Assembly: GCF_037969875.1 (NCBI RefSeq)
Contig: NZ_CP150218.1
Span: 1,302,001 to 1,366,000, forward strand
Direction of reading: 5' to 3'
DNA length: 64,000 bases
Source: Paenibacillus sp. FSL R7-0337
GTDB taxonomy: Bacteria > Bacillota > Bacilli > Paenibacillales > Paenibacillaceae
The stretch's first letter is position 1. The number at the start of each line of letters is the position of its first letter. The notes beneath the pieces are model-generated. The model was not told where the DNA came from, ran no database searches, and worked only from the letters and a program-made list of their open reading frames with translations. Below, piece by piece: positions 34,179-43,588 of this stretch. Made by a program: the position numbers and the translations under genes.

Positions 34179-34544
34179 TGGGATGACCATTTCAAGTAGT
34201 TCAAGCTGCAATAATGTACTATAGTCCTTGTCACGCCGGGTGTATATTCAGGTAACTCTAGCATAACTATTTCCGGTCTCCTCCATTAAAATTCTTCCAA
34301 AAGCCGCAATTCAGCGGTCGAACTGGCTCATCAAAGTCCTGTTTAGGGCTTCCGGTGAGGCAGTTATTTGGCGTTCCACCCGTAAACTGAAAGGCTCACC
34401 ATCCATACAATTCTCATCCGAACATAATTCCTACTTTACAAACTCCTGTTTTTAGCTTATTTTAACATTAAGTAAATATTAAATGTTGATCATTAATAAT
34501 TAATATTCAATATTTATAACAAAGAGTTTAAACAGGAGGAACAA
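34179..34544. promoter_or_regulatory. 366-bp gap with large AT-rich dyad before ArsR-like gene
   Basis: The left part holds no gene I can support. At 34474-34515 AAATATT and AATATTT flank an AT-rich core (ATTAATAATTAATATT), and AACAGGAGGAACAA then leads into the regulator ATG. The dyad is a plausible autoregulatory operator for the ArsR-like protein that precedes the ABC exporter. Confidence 0.4.
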
Positions 34545-35651
34545 ATGAACTATTCTTTGCAAGAGACACTGATGAAAAATATCCGTTTTGCGTATAACGA
34601 GGCTATTGAGTTTATTGTTTCCATGGGAATGTTGGCCTGTGAGGATCAGCTGGCAGATCTGGCAGCGGAATATAAAATCGAAATTGATGAGCTGCTGGGG
34701 ACCTATTTTGAAGATGCCCGAAAGTTATTGTCACCTCATTTCACTCGTGAGCTGATGTTTTTTTTCCGTCACAACTTTTTTCACAATGCACTGGATTTCC
34801 CGTTATATGAATCCGCCTGTTCCTATCCAGAAGCGCAGACTGCCGAAGAATGGATCAACAGACTAGCGGACAGCCCTGCTGAGCACATCGTTTCAGAGAT
34901 GGTCTATGGCGTCTACCACGATAATATGGAGGCATTGTTGAAGGGTAACGATTGGGAGGTGGTCAAAAGGGATCTCAATAAGCTCTTGGAACTTGCTTCC
35001 GACACGCAACCTCAGCCTGAAGTGATAGAAGCCCATGGTCCGCTGCTTGAATGTCTTGCTCGTCCGCAAGAAACCAAGCTGCGTTACATACAGCTTCTGC
35101 GTCAATTCCATCAGGATGTTTTCATTCACTGGAAGGACCGGATTCAAGCAATCTCTGAACAGGCCTCACTTCGTTATGAGGCCCAGTTCCGTAGTAATCC
35201 GGAGGTTTTTATTCGTGAACTTCATAAGAATGAGCCTGCACTCTTTGACTTCCCTGCTACCTTCCATGTCAGCTTTGTTTCACAGGTGAACAACAGCTTC
35301 TACAATTTCCATACGGAAACCGGGCTGATAGGCTGGGTCATCTTCGGCGTACACAATGACCGCGTATACGGACCCGTTGCCGACCGGGAGAAGACAGAGC
35401 TGTTCCTCAAAGCCTTCTCGGATAAACGGCGCCTGGATCTCCTGCTTCTACTCAAACAGCGGCCGCACTATGGTAAGGAAATTGCGACTGCGCTCGGTAT
35501 CACACCTGCTGCTGTGAATTATCATGCCAACTTCCTGTTTTTCCTGGATCTTCTAGACATCGAACGGGTGGATCACCGCCTGTATTATGTGCTCAGAACC
35601 GATACTTTGCGCAATCTGCTTGCCTTAACAACAAAAGTCATGCTGGACTAA
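34545..35651 (+). CDS. Large ArsR-type winged-helix regulator
   Basis: The 368-aa protein has a C-terminal winged helix: FSDKRRLDLLLLLKQRPHYG, KEIATALGITPAAVNYHANF and a wing ending HRLYYVLR. The ~270-residue N-terminal part is helical, of unknown fold, and probably senses a ligand. This domain order is the reverse of most ArsR proteins. AGGAGG precedes the ATG. Two exporter genes follow 29 nt downstream, so it probably controls them and itself. Confidence 0.75.
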   Translation: MNYSLQETLMKNIRFAYNEAIEFIVSMGMLACEDQLADLAAEYKIEIDELLGTYFEDARKLLSPHFTRELMFFFRHNFFHNALDFPLYESACSYPEAQTAEEWINRLADSPAEHIVSEMVYGVYHDNMEALLKGNDWEVVKRDLNKLLELASDTQPQPEVIEAHGPLLECLARPQETKLRYIQLLRQFHQDVFIHWKDRIQAISEQASLRYEAQFRSNPEVFIRELHKNEPALFDFPATFHVSFVSQVNNSFYNFHTETGLIGWVIFGVHNDRVYGPVADREKTELFLKAFSDKRRLDLLLLLKQRPHYGKEIATALGITPAAVNYHANFLFFLDLLDIERVDHRLYYVLRTDTLRNLLALTTKVMLD

Positions 35652-35680
35652 GACTCAATTATTAACTGGAGGGGTTCCCC

Positions 35681-37528
35681 TTGAATCGGACCACTAATAC
35701 CGGAGCAGTACCACTAGATAAACAGCCCGCCGCTGCCCAGAATATCTTTATCCGTTTGCTGAAGCTAGGCAAACCTTATACTGGCTGGTATATCATCCTT
35801 TGTTTTTTTGCAGCCATCACCTCACTTACAAGCGTAGGTATTGCTGAAATTCTACGGCGTATTATTAATGCGGCTACACACCATGACACTTCCGGTCTTG
35901 CAGCCGCGATGACTTTTGCCGTTGTCATTATAGTTATCGATGCTGGAGTCCACTTTCTGAATACCTATCTCTCAGGACTGCTGGAGATCAAATCCACCTC
36001 CAGGCTTCAGGTCTCCCTGCTGACAAGATTAATGAACATTCAGATGAAAGAGCTAGACCGTTATCATTCCGCCGATCTGATCAGCCGGATGAACGATTCT
36101 GCGCCAGCCGCCCAGCAAGGAATTAACAGGAAGACCATCGAGCTGATCAGCAATCTATTGCAAATCGCATTTCTGCTGACTTATCTTCTGTCTCTGCAGT
36201 TTGTTCTAACCCTAGGTACTATACTTATCTGTTCGCTAGTCCCGCTGGTCATGCTCCCCTTTACCTCCAGGCTTCGCAGGATGAATGAGCAGCGCCAGAG
36301 TATTGAGAGTGAACAACAGGCATTCGTTCAAGATTCGATACAGGGCGCAGAGGTCGTGCGTGCTTTCTCCCTTGCTTCCCGCCTGCTAGGGCAGTTCAAC
36401 CATAGAGTCCGTCAGTTTAACACTGTTCATTTGTCAGTATCACGGGTTGAAGCCGTAGGATACAATATGCCTCTGGCTGTTACCCTCGGCGGATTGCTCT
36501 ATGTTCTATCTTATGGTGGCTATCTGGTAGTCGGAGGCCGGCTTGATGTAGGGGCCGTTGCCGCTTTTCTTATCTGTTTTGAGCAAATTTCTAACCCGAT
36601 ATCCAAGCTTGCCAATCTATGGACTGAATTACAAGCTTCACTGGCACAAGGTAAACGTTTATTTGAGATTATGGATCTGCCCTTGGAAGGCGAGAGCCCG
36701 GCTAATACAGACGCTGCAGAACAGCACTCTGAAGCATGGACTGAAGATAATCAGCCTGTAGCCGGTCAGCTGCCCCTTATATTCCGTAATATCACCTTCG
36801 GGTACGGACAACACAACGTATTAGCCGGCATCCATCTGCGGATTGAGCCCGGAAAGGTAACTGCCTTTGCAGGTGCGAGCGGCAGCGGCAAAAGCACCAT
36901 TCTTCAGCTAATGCTTGCAGCTTATGTGCCTGATGGAGGGAGCATTCATCATGGCGGCATGCCTTTACATACGATTCCACCGCATAGCTGGCGCAGACAT
37001 ATCGCCTACGTATCCCAGGAGCCTTATCTATTCTCCGGTACGCTATACGAGAATATTGCCTGGGGACGACCCGGGGCATCCCGTGAAGAAGTTATATCCG
37101 CTGCCAATAATGCGGGTATTCACGAGTTCATTATGGGAACTCCCCTGCAATATGAGACGATTATCGGTGAAAGGGGGCTTACTTTATCAGGAGGTGAACG
37201 TCAGCGGCTATCCATTGCCCGGGCCTTCGTCCGCGAACCGGGGCTGTTGCTGCTTGATGAGCCTACTGCTGCCCTTGACAGCCATAATGAGGAGGTTGTT
37301 CAGCAGGCTTTGCAGGTGCTGATGATGAACCGGACCACGGTGGTGATTGCTCACCGGCTGTCAACCATCAGGCATGCGGATCATATTTACTTCATGGAAG
37401 CAGGAGCGATTGCTGAACAAGGGACACATGGAGAACTGATGGCCATGCAGGCCAAGTACCACGCTATGGCCCAGGCAGGTGTCCAGACAGAGGCAATTGC
37501 CGGAGGAGGATTACAAAATGAATGCTAA
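35681..37528 (+). CDS. Heterodimeric ABC exporter subunit 1
   Basis: The 615-aa half-transporter starts at TTG 35681 (GGAGGGG upstream). Six membrane helices span about 35-320, then an ATPase domain: Walker A AGASGSGKST, signature LTLSGGERQRLSIARAF, Walker B LLLLDEPTAALD and H-loop VIAHRLST. All catalytic residues look canonical. It overlaps the second subunit gene by 11 nt. Such pairs (BmrCD/LmrCD type) export drugs, peptides or lipids. Confidence 0.9.
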   Translation: MNRTTNTGAVPLDKQPAAAQNIFIRLLKLGKPYTGWYIILCFFAAITSLTSVGIAEILRRIINAATHHDTSGLAAAMTFAVVIIVIDAGVHFLNTYLSGLLEIKSTSRLQVSLLTRLMNIQMKELDRYHSADLISRMNDSAPAAQQGINRKTIELISNLLQIAFLLTYLLSLQFVLTLGTILICSLVPLVMLPFTSRLRRMNEQRQSIESEQQAFVQDSIQGAEVVRAFSLASRLLGQFNHRVRQFNTVHLSVSRVEAVGYNMPLAVTLGGLLYVLSYGGYLVVGGRLDVGAVAAFLICFEQISNPISKLANLWTELQASLAQGKRLFEIMDLPLEGESPANTDAAEQHSEAWTEDNQPVAGQLPLIFRNITFGYGQHNVLAGIHLRIEPGKVTAFAGASGSGKSTILQLMLAAYVPDGGSIHHGGMPLHTIPPHSWRRHIAYVSQEPYLFSGTLYENIAWGRPGASREEVISAANNAGIHEFIMGTPLQYETIIGERGLTLSGGERQRLSIARAFVREPGLLLLDEPTAALDSHNEEVVQQALQVLMMNRTTVVIAHRLSTIRHADHIYFMEAGAIAEQGTHGELMAMQAKYHAMAQAGVQTEAIAGGGLQNEC

Positions 37529-39359
37529 TTTATCTTCAACTGGGCGAATCCGGCTTCGGGAAGCGCTCAAGCGGCTACTCCCTTATATCAAGCCATACCG
37601 GCTCGGATTTCTGACAGCTGTAGTATTGCTCACAGCCAAGCTTGCTCTGGATGTAGGGTTTGCAACGATTCAGCAGGTTTTCATTGATACTATTAACAAT
37701 ACCGATATGCAGTCCTTGACAAGGATAACCGTCATTTGTTCTCTGGCTTGTCTAGTGACTATCATCTGTCTTATGCTGCAGCATTACCTCCGCTTCACCG
37801 TTCACAGCCGTATGTCCTGGGATTTCCGGGCAAAGCTCTTTGACACCAGTCACCGGCTGCCCTATAGCCAGCTGCAAGCTATGCACTCCGGCGATCTGAC
37901 CTCGCGTAATACTAAGGATGCGGGAACAGCCATGGGAATGATCAGTAGTCTGGTTTACGATCTGGGTTATAATCTATTGCTCTGCTTGGTAGCATTTCTG
38001 TATTTAGCCAGTATGGATGTATGGCTCGCACTGCTTGCCCTTGGCACGGGACCCGTGGTCTTTCTGTCAGGACGTTTCTTTGACCGCAGACTACGCAAGC
38101 TGTTCACGCAGATCTATGCCCAGGAAGCTCTGTTACGGGGAATTCTGCAGGAGACTACCCAAGGGATGAAGGTCGTCCGTTCATTTTCACTGGAGAATAT
38201 GCTGCTGAGCAGGTATGCCACTGAACGCAGAAAGCTGAACCAGCTTCAAAAGCAAAGAACCTTGCTGAATGCCCTGCTCTGGCATTCTTCCGCTTTCATC
38301 AACAACGCTGTAATGATCGGCTGTGCTGTACTTATTGCAAGATCAGCGATGCGGGGAGAGACCACGGCAGGTGAAGTGCTTGCCTTCATCCTCCTGATGG
38401 GACGAGTTCAATGGCCGTTCGTCGAAATTTCGCAGACCTGGGGCGGGGTACAGGAATCACTCGGAGCAGCTGATCGTGTATTTGAAGTTCTTGATGCTGC
38501 TTTGGAAGGAGAAGTCTCTACATATAGTGAATGCTTCTCTTCCCCTGAAGCAGTTGCCGGTGCCGAGGACAATGTATTAAATATACAAGGGCTGTGCTAT
38601 AGCTTCGCTGGGCCTCAGTCCAAGGAGAAGACCGGCTTATCTGAGATTAATCTCCAGCTACAGCATGGCGAGACCGTCGCTGTTGTCGGACCCAGCGGCT
38701 CGGGTAAAACAACGCTGGTGCGATTATGCTGCGGACTGTACGAACCGCAAGCCGGCAGTATTAGCGTGTGCGGTAATGACATAAACGGTCAGCTGGAAGA
38801 GGCCCGCCGGATGATCTCCTATGTGCCGCAGAACCCCTGCTTATTCTCCGGCAGTATCCGGGAGAATATTGCATTCAGCGCAGCTGAGGCAAGTGACGGG
38901 GAGATACGAGAAGCCGCCCGGTTGGCAGGTGCAGATGAATTTATCATGCGCCTGCCGGAAGGCTATGACACAATGATTGGTGAACATGGCTCCTCCTTAT
39001 CCGGTGGTCAAAGGCAACGCCTGGCTATCGCCAGAGCATTCCTGCGTAATGCACCGCTCCTGCTGCTGGATGAAGCTACATCAGCACTTGATAATGAGTC
39101 CGAACGGCTGGTGCAGCAATCACTCGAACGGCTAATGACAGACAGAACCACCCTCGTGATAGCCCACAGACTGTCAACGGTACGGGATGCCTCACGGATT
39201 ATAGTTCTTGACCAGGGGACAATCGCCGAGGAAGGGACTCATGATGAACTTCTGGAGCGAAACGGACTCTATGCTGAACTCTACCATCTACAATTCAGCT
39301 CTTTAGAGGCTGGAACCATGGGTTCGGCACTACTAACGGAATCGCTTACTGCAGGATGA
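37518..39359 (+). CDS. Heterodimeric ABC exporter subunit 2
   Basis: The 613-aa half-transporter starts at ATG 37518 (GGAGGA 6 nt upstream), inside the end of subunit 1. Six helices precede an ATPase domain with Walker [10 protein letters not shown], signature SLSGGQRQRLAIARAF, Walker B LLLLDEATSALD and H-loop VIAHRLST. Both partners keep a Glu after Walker B, whereas many heterodimers have one degenerate site. The substrate is unknown. Confidence 0.9.
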   Translation: MNANLSSTGRIRLREALKRLLPYIKPYRLGFLTAVVLLTAKLALDVGFATIQQVFIDTINNTDMQSLTRITVICSLACLVTIICLMLQHYLRFTVHSRMSWDFRAKLFDTSHRLPYSQLQAMHSGDLTSRNTKDAGTAMGMISSLVYDLGYNLLLCLVAFLYLASMDVWLALLALGTGPVVFLSGRFFDRRLRKLFTQIYAQEALLRGILQETTQGMKVVRSFSLENMLLSRYATERRKLNQLQKQRTLLNALLWHSSAFINNAVMIGCAVLIARSAMRGETTAGEVLAFILLMGRVQWPFVEISQTWGGVQESLGAADRVFEVLDAALEGEVSTYSECFSSPEAVAGAEDNVLNIQGLCYSFAGPQSKEKTGLSEINLQLQHGETVAVVGPSGSGKTTLVRLCCGLYEPQAGSISVCGNDINGQLEEARRMISYVPQNPCLFSGSIRENIAFSAAEASDGEIREAARLAGADEFIMRLPEGYDTMIGEHGSSLSGGQRQRLAIARAFLRNAPLLLLDEATSALDNESERLVQQSLERLMTDRTTLVIAHRLSTVRDASRIIVLDQGTIAEEGTHDELLERNGLYAELYHLQFSSLEAGTMGSALLTESLTAG

Positions 39360-39392
39360 CTTGGAGTCTATCGACATTCCTCCTTCGGAAAT

Positions 39393-40091
39393 TTATCTAT
39401 TTACCGGGGGCACAATTGTCCCGCTCCCCCGGACATCTGTAATAACCTTGGTTGCGATTATTTTCCCGGCCTGATCCAGTCCTTCGATCTCGAACGGAAC
39501 GCCCGCCGTCGCCGGTTGAAAAGCGAACCAGATCATCCGGCCGGAAGCCGCTGTAATCAGCTTCGCTTCGGATTTGTCCGTCCCGGCTTCCTTCTGCTGA
39601 ACAACGATCTGCTTAATGGCCGGGTCCAGCACCTCTCCGAATACCATAGGAAACGGCGTGGAGACCTGCTCTATTTCAGGCACCCTCATATAATTCATAG
39701 CCGCTGGGGAAGGAGCTTCGCCCTGTCCATACCCTGCTCCCCAGACCCATTTCCATCCAAGCCAGGTTTTGCGGACATACTCTACCTGAAGATCGCCGCC
39801 TTCTTGCTGGCCTGACCGGGTAAGGAACACAAGCTCTCCCCTGCCGACAGTCTCCTCATGTACCACCGTCATGGAATCCGACTCACGGAACAACCGCACC
39901 GCTTCCTCCGGACTGCCGCCAAGCGGAATCTGGAGGGTCTGCTTCAGCCCTAAGGATTGCGACATCCGCCGGTCAGACCAGCCGCCTGGTTTTTCATACA
40001 TATATAATAAGATATAGAGTACCGCTACCGAAGCAAGAATCACTCCGGCTGCTATCCCCCATCTACGGGTAGTTTTCATCTCTTTATACAT
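39393..40091 (-). CDS. Membrane-anchored protein of unknown function
   Basis: The protein is about 232 aa long from ATG 40091 (MYKEMKT; ATG 40079 is an alternative). One N-terminal membrane helix (about residues 10-30) precedes a ~190-residue extracellular region rich in beta strands. That region has a Trp-rich segment, TWLGWKWVWGAGYGQG. No family recognised. It is convergent with the exporter genes (34-nt gap). Confidence 0.6.
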   Translation of the reverse strand: MYKEMKTTRRWGIAAGVILASVAVLYILLYMYEKPGGWSDRRMSQSLGLKQTLQIPLGGSPEEAVRLFRESDSMTVVHEETVGRGELVFLTRSGQQEGGDLQVEYVRKTWLGWKWVWGAGYGQGEAPSPAAMNYMRVPEIEQVSTPFPMVFGEVLDPAIKQIVVQQKEAGTDKSEAKLITAASGRMIWFAFQPATAGVPFEIEGLDQAGKIIATKVITDVRGSGTIVPPVNR

Positions 40092-40201
40092 CCCCAATCC
40101 CAAGTGTTTACGCTTACAAAGGCTTCCATCTAACTATAGAATATTTCCGGTCAGATTACAAAATTACCCCTGCAGCAAGCTGTAAACATATATTTATTCA
40201 T

Positions 40202-40300
40202 CAAGTGGAAACGGCTTTGCCGTCCCTTTAAAGGACGGTACCGTTTCGGCGAGAAATAGAAGGATAATGTATAGCTTGAAACATATACATTCTTATATTT
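40202..40300 (+). repeat. Palindromic element family, copy 2
   Basis: The element reads CAAGTGGAAACGG, then CCGTCCCTTTAAAGGACGG, then CCGTTTCGGCGAGAAATAG, followed by a second AT-rich hairpin (AGGATAATGTATA pairing with TATACATTCTT). It shares near-identical first-half sequence with copies at 6402-6490 and 49890-49988. It lies in the 290-bp gap between a membrane protein gene and a lipoprotein gene, next to a terminator. Confidence 0.8.
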
Positions 40301-40302
40301 GC

Positions 40303-40349
40303 AAAAAGCCAGCAGACCAGGCTCCAAGTGGGCCTTCATCTGCTGGCTT
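40303..40349 (-). terminator. Terminator after lipoprotein gene
   Basis: On the minus strand AAGCCAGCAGA pairs with TCTGCTGGCTT and a T-run follows (TTTTTGC), 31 nt beyond the lipoprotein stop. It abuts palindromic element copy 2. Confidence 0.8.
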
Positions 40350-40379
40350 ATGTCATTCACATTTATGCTATGAATGATA

Positions 40380-40934
40380 TTATTTAACTTCAGTAGCTCC
40401 GGTTACTTTACCTTCAAGTACAGCCGTTGCCTTTACATCTTCGCTGGAAAAATACAGGTTGCCGTCGATAGTAGCATCCTTGTACACGTTGAAGCCGTTA
40501 GCTTCTACGTAGACATCACCTTTGATCGTACCGCCTTGAACGCGGAAGTTCTCGCTCTGTACAGTTACTTTCGGTGCTGTAAGAGTGTAAGTAGCTGTAA
40601 CTTTGTGGTCTGCATCCTGTGCGTACAGGGCCAGCTTACGGTAGATTGGCTTTGCTGTATCGTTCTTGTCGTGGAATTCGCCTGCTACCACTACATCCTT
40701 GTCCACAGTCAGATCATTCAGAATAGCAACGATCCAGGTTCCCTTGTCGCTTACTGCACTAATGAAAGCATCTGCCTGGTTCACGATTGAAGCGGAGGTA
40801 ACTGCATCTGTCTGCTCTGTTGCTGGTGCAGTTGTTGCTGCTGCCCCTTTGTCTGCATTGTTTTTATCCGATCCACAACCCGACAACAAAGCTACCGATA
40901 CGCCTGCTACTACTAATACTTTAAATAATTTCAT
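40380..40934 (-). CDS. Lipoprotein with bactofilin-like beta repeats
   Basis: The 184-aa protein has a lipoprotein signal ending LLSGC (Cys20), an Ala/Thr-rich linker, and a C-terminal third with short G-x-V/L-x-V-type strands (GTIKGDVYVEANGFNVYKDA, IDGNLYFSSEDV). Such periodicity resembles the right-handed beta helix of polymer-forming bactofilin-like proteins (inference). It would be exposed on the outer membrane face. Function unknown. Confidence 0.65.
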   Translation of the reverse strand: MKLFKVLVVAGVSVALLSGCGSDKNNADKGAAATTAPATEQTDAVTSASIVNQADAFISAVSDKGTWIVAILNDLTVDKDVVVAGEFHDKNDTAKPIYRKLALYAQDADHKVTATYTLTAPKVTVQSENFRVQGGTIKGDVYVEANGFNVYKDATIDGNLYFSSEDVKATAVLEGKVTGATEVK

Positions 40935-41041
40935 TTTAATTCCCCCTGTTTCTTTAAGTTAATCTTATTATATATTAAAATTTTATGAATACAACGTGAT
41001 AATTTTCACGAAATTGTGTCTTTTTTCACAAACATTCATAT

Positions 41042-41584
41042 TTACTCTTTCAAAGTATCCTCCCACTCCTCTCTAAGCAGCCCCATCCGGATAGAATCAT
41101 AGAATATTCCGTTATAATATCGGCATTTTCTCAGCCTGGCCTCCATTGTCATACCCAGCTTCATTCCTGCTTTCATCATGCGCTCATTCCCGGACCAGGT
41201 GGTATAGCCGACACGGACGAGCGGAAGGGTAGTGAATAAATGGCTGATCCACAGCTTGAGCGCTCTAGTCCCGTAACCGCTGCTCCAAAAAGCAGGATCA
41301 TAGATGTCAATCCCCATCTCCAGCCAGTATGACGGCTCATGCTCCCAGTAGTAGCTGACGTCGCCTATAATAACACCCTCTACTTCTATAACCCAATTGT
41401 TCCCACATCCAATAATTTCGGCTCGCTTCCCGTAATACGTCTCCCATGTAACCCGCTTATGTTCATAATAAGGCGCATCCCATTTCTTCCATTCCGGCGC
41501 TTCCTCTTTATAAGCGAGCTCCCACAGCCTGGGCAGATCCCCTTCAGCTATTGGACGTATCCGCAATTCATGATCCTGAACCAT
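41042..41584 (-). CDS. RimJ/RimL-type GNAT acetyltransferase
   Basis: The 180-aa protein opens with HELRIRPIAEGDLPRLWEL and has the acetyl-CoA-binding region GIDIYDPAFWSSGYGTRALK and a C-terminal RVGYTTWSGNERMMKAGMKL, as in N-acetyltransferases of the RimJ/L group. The acceptor (protein N-terminus or small molecule) is unknown. It stands alone on the minus strand. The 233-bp gap to the next gene shows nothing assignable. Confidence 0.8.
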   Translation of the reverse strand: MVQDHELRIRPIAEGDLPRLWELAYKEEAPEWKKWDAPYYEHKRVTWETYYGKRAEIIGCGNNWVIEVEGVIIGDVSYYWEHEPSYWLEMGIDIYDPAFWSSGYGTRALKLWISHLFTTLPLVRVGYTTWSGNERMMKAGMKLGMTMEARLRKCRYYNGIFYDSIRMGLLREEWEDTLKE

Positions 41585-41817
41585 AAATCTCCTCCGCTCC
41601 TGTATGCCTGACGTACTTCTTATAATAACTGACTATGGCAAGCCGCGGCTGGTAATAAATGTGTATAAACAAATTGGACTTCCCGGCGTCAGATTGAGAT
41701 AATACAGGGGAATTCATCAAAGGTGGTGTACGCAGATGCCAGCAACCTGGACATTTCATGCAAGCAGAATCAGAGTATCCCTTACTGTTAACTAATCATC
41801 TACAGGGGGAATGAACA

Positions 41818-42465
41818 ATGAGAATGTCTGACCGGTTAATAAAACAATATTTGAAGCACGTATACTGGATTTGCGGCGGACCTTGCGGGGGGAAAAGTAC
41901 TATGGCCGGGCTAATCTCCACTAAGCGGGGAATGAACTACTATTCATCTGATGATCATGCGTTTGAATATAAGCAACTCGCTAATCCGCAGGACCATCCG
42001 GCCATTCTAAGGTATTTCGTCAATTGGGAATGGTATTTCCTCGGGCAAGGCAATGACAGGAATCAATGGCTGGTCTCGGCAGCGGAAGAAAGTGTAGAAT
42101 TCATCCTGCTGGAGCTGCTACAGATGGGCAAGAGCAAGCCTATAATCATTGATACAGATATTGCTCCAGAGTTTCTTCGGGGGATTGCCGATGATAACCG
42201 GATCGTATACTTATATGCAGAGGATGAACTCATCCACAGGGATTATTTCAACCGTGATCATGTGCGGGGAATGCTGGATCTCTTCCCGGCCCTCTCAGAC
42301 CCGGAACGCGCTAAGCGCGAGACTATGGATGGAATTATTGCGAATAGCCGCAAATCTTTACAGCAAGCACGACAGCAGCATGTCCAGTATTATATACGAA
42401 ATGCCCAGACCACTACCGAAGAGATGCTTGCCAGAATTGAGACACATTTCGGTTTAGAACAGTAG
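41818..42465 (+). CDS. P-loop nucleoside/small-molecule kinase-like protein
   Basis: The 215-aa protein has a Walker A motif WICGGPCGGKSTMAG (about residues 17-31) and a Walker B-like PIIIDTDIAPEFL. The C-terminal helical half contains HRDYFNRDHVRGMLDLF. Overall shape resembles AAA/NMP-kinase-like proteins such as shikimate or nucleoside kinases; the substrate is not readable. AGGGGGA precedes the ATG. Confidence 0.7.
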   Translation: MRMSDRLIKQYLKHVYWICGGPCGGKSTMAGLISTKRGMNYYSSDDHAFEYKQLANPQDHPAILRYFVNWEWYFLGQGNDRNQWLVSAAEESVEFILLELLQMGKSKPIIIDTDIAPEFLRGIADDNRIVYLYAEDELIHRDYFNRDHVRGMLDLFPALSDPERAKRETMDGIIANSRKSLQQARQQHVQYYIRNAQTTTEEMLARIETHFGLEQ

Positions 42466-42578
42466 AGGGAGTTGGGGGCGGCCTAACTGCACTTTGTAAC
42501 TCCATTCGTGGTAAACCGGACGTCTGAGTTGTACCAATTACACTTAAAGCTCCAACATGTCCCACATAATCTTTCGGC

Positions 42579-42608
42579 GCACGGCCACCATTCACTCGGT
42601 GGTCGTGC
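42579..42608. promoter_or_regulatory. Strong hairpin in 5' leader of serine hydrolase gene
   Basis: GCACGGCCACC-ATTCACTC-GGTGGTCGTGC forms an 11-bp stem ending 32 nt before the serine hydrolase ATG, outside the ribosome site. No T-run follows directly (CTATATATG). It could be a terminator of the upstream kinase gene, a leader hairpin or an mRNA stabiliser. Confidence 0.4.
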
Positions 42609-42640
42609 CTATATATGTATATGCAGAAAGGATAACCCCA

Positions 42641-43588
42641 ATGAACCTGTCCACCCTATCCGCCTCACTTGCACCCCTGAATCTTCGCAGCTGTCTGATT
42701 CAGCAGCAAGGCAGGCTGATCTTCGAGCATTATAGAGATCAGCGCACAGCCTCCGAGCTGGCCAAGATCAACTCCTGCACCAAGAGCATCCTCTCCGCGC
42801 TGATCTGCATCGCCATAGACCAGGGGCTGCTGCCCGGCCCTTCGGCCCCGCTAAGCGGCTTTTTCCCGCAGGTTCTTCGCGATAAGGACGCACGGAAGCA
42901 GGACATTACGCTCGAGCAGCTGCTGACCATGTCCGCAGGCTTTCGCTGGACGGAGTTCGGCGGGGCCAACTCCTTCCCGAAGATGACCCGTACCCCGCAT
43001 TGGGTGAATTATGTGCTGGAGCAGCCGCTTGCGGATGAGCCGGGCACCCGGATGGAATACAATTCTGGAATCTCGCAGTTACTGTCTTCGATTCTGGTAC
43101 AAGCCACAGGACAGAGCACAGCCAGCTATGCCGAACAGGTTCTCTTCGGACCGCTCGGTATCCGGGACTATGACTGGGAATCGGACCCCCAGGGCATCCA
43201 TACCGGCGGCTTCGGGCTGAAGCTGCGTCCGGCAGACCTGCTAAATTTTGGACAGCTCTATTTGCAGCAGGGAGTATGGAAGAATTCGCAGATCATCTCC
43301 GGCAGTTGGGCCGTACGTTCGGTACAGCCAGTCATGCACACGGAGCCTCCCCGTCACGGGGGATACGGCTGGCACTGGTGGACAGATGCCCTGTCCCGCA
43401 GCACAGCAGCCGGAGAATTCAGTCTGGTAGACTACTATTACGCCCGCGGGTACGCCGGACAATTCATATATGTAGTGCCGGAGCTTCAGCTTATCGCTGT
43501 GCTGACCCAGGATAACAAGCGCGGGAAAAATAATCCTCCAGCGGATGTGTTCCGTGACTATATCGTGCCTTTATTGGGGTCTACTTAA
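42641..43588 (+). CDS. Class C beta-lactamase-type serine hydrolase
   Basis: About 315 residues from ATG 42641 (AAAGGA 7 nt upstream). The catalytic SxxK is SCTK (residues 45-48), YxN is EYNSG, and the third motif region is RHGGYGWHWW. There is no signal peptide, so it probably acts as a cytosolic esterase or peptidase rather than an antibiotic beta-lactamase. It overlaps the convergent gerB-type gene by 8 nt at the 3' end. Confidence 0.85.
   Translation: MNLSTLSASLAPLNLRSCLIQQQGRLIFEHYRDQRTASELAKINSCTKSILSALICIAIDQGLLPGPSAPLSGFFPQVLRDKDARKQDITLEQLLTMSAGFRWTEFGGANSFPKMTRTPHWVNYVLEQPLADEPGTRMEYNSGISQLLSSILVQATGQSTASYAEQVLFGPLGIRDYDWESDPQGIHTGGFGLKLRPADLLNFGQLYLQQGVWKNSQIISGSWAVRSVQPVMHTEPPRHGGYGWHWWTDALSRSTAAGEFSLVDYYYARGYAGQFIYVVPELQLIAVLTQDNKRGKNNPPADVFRDYIVPLLGST

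Noticed and set aside
40151-40360. Small ORF containing FSPKRYRPLKGRQSR, with a similar one at 6272-6529
   Set aside because: Both are translations of the palindromic element in shifted contexts, so the similarity comes from the DNA repeat.
42641-43588. Antibiotic-hydrolysing AmpC beta-lactamase
   Set aside because: There is no signal peptide and the third motif lacks the KTG box of AmpC, so a cytosolic esterase or peptidase is more likely.
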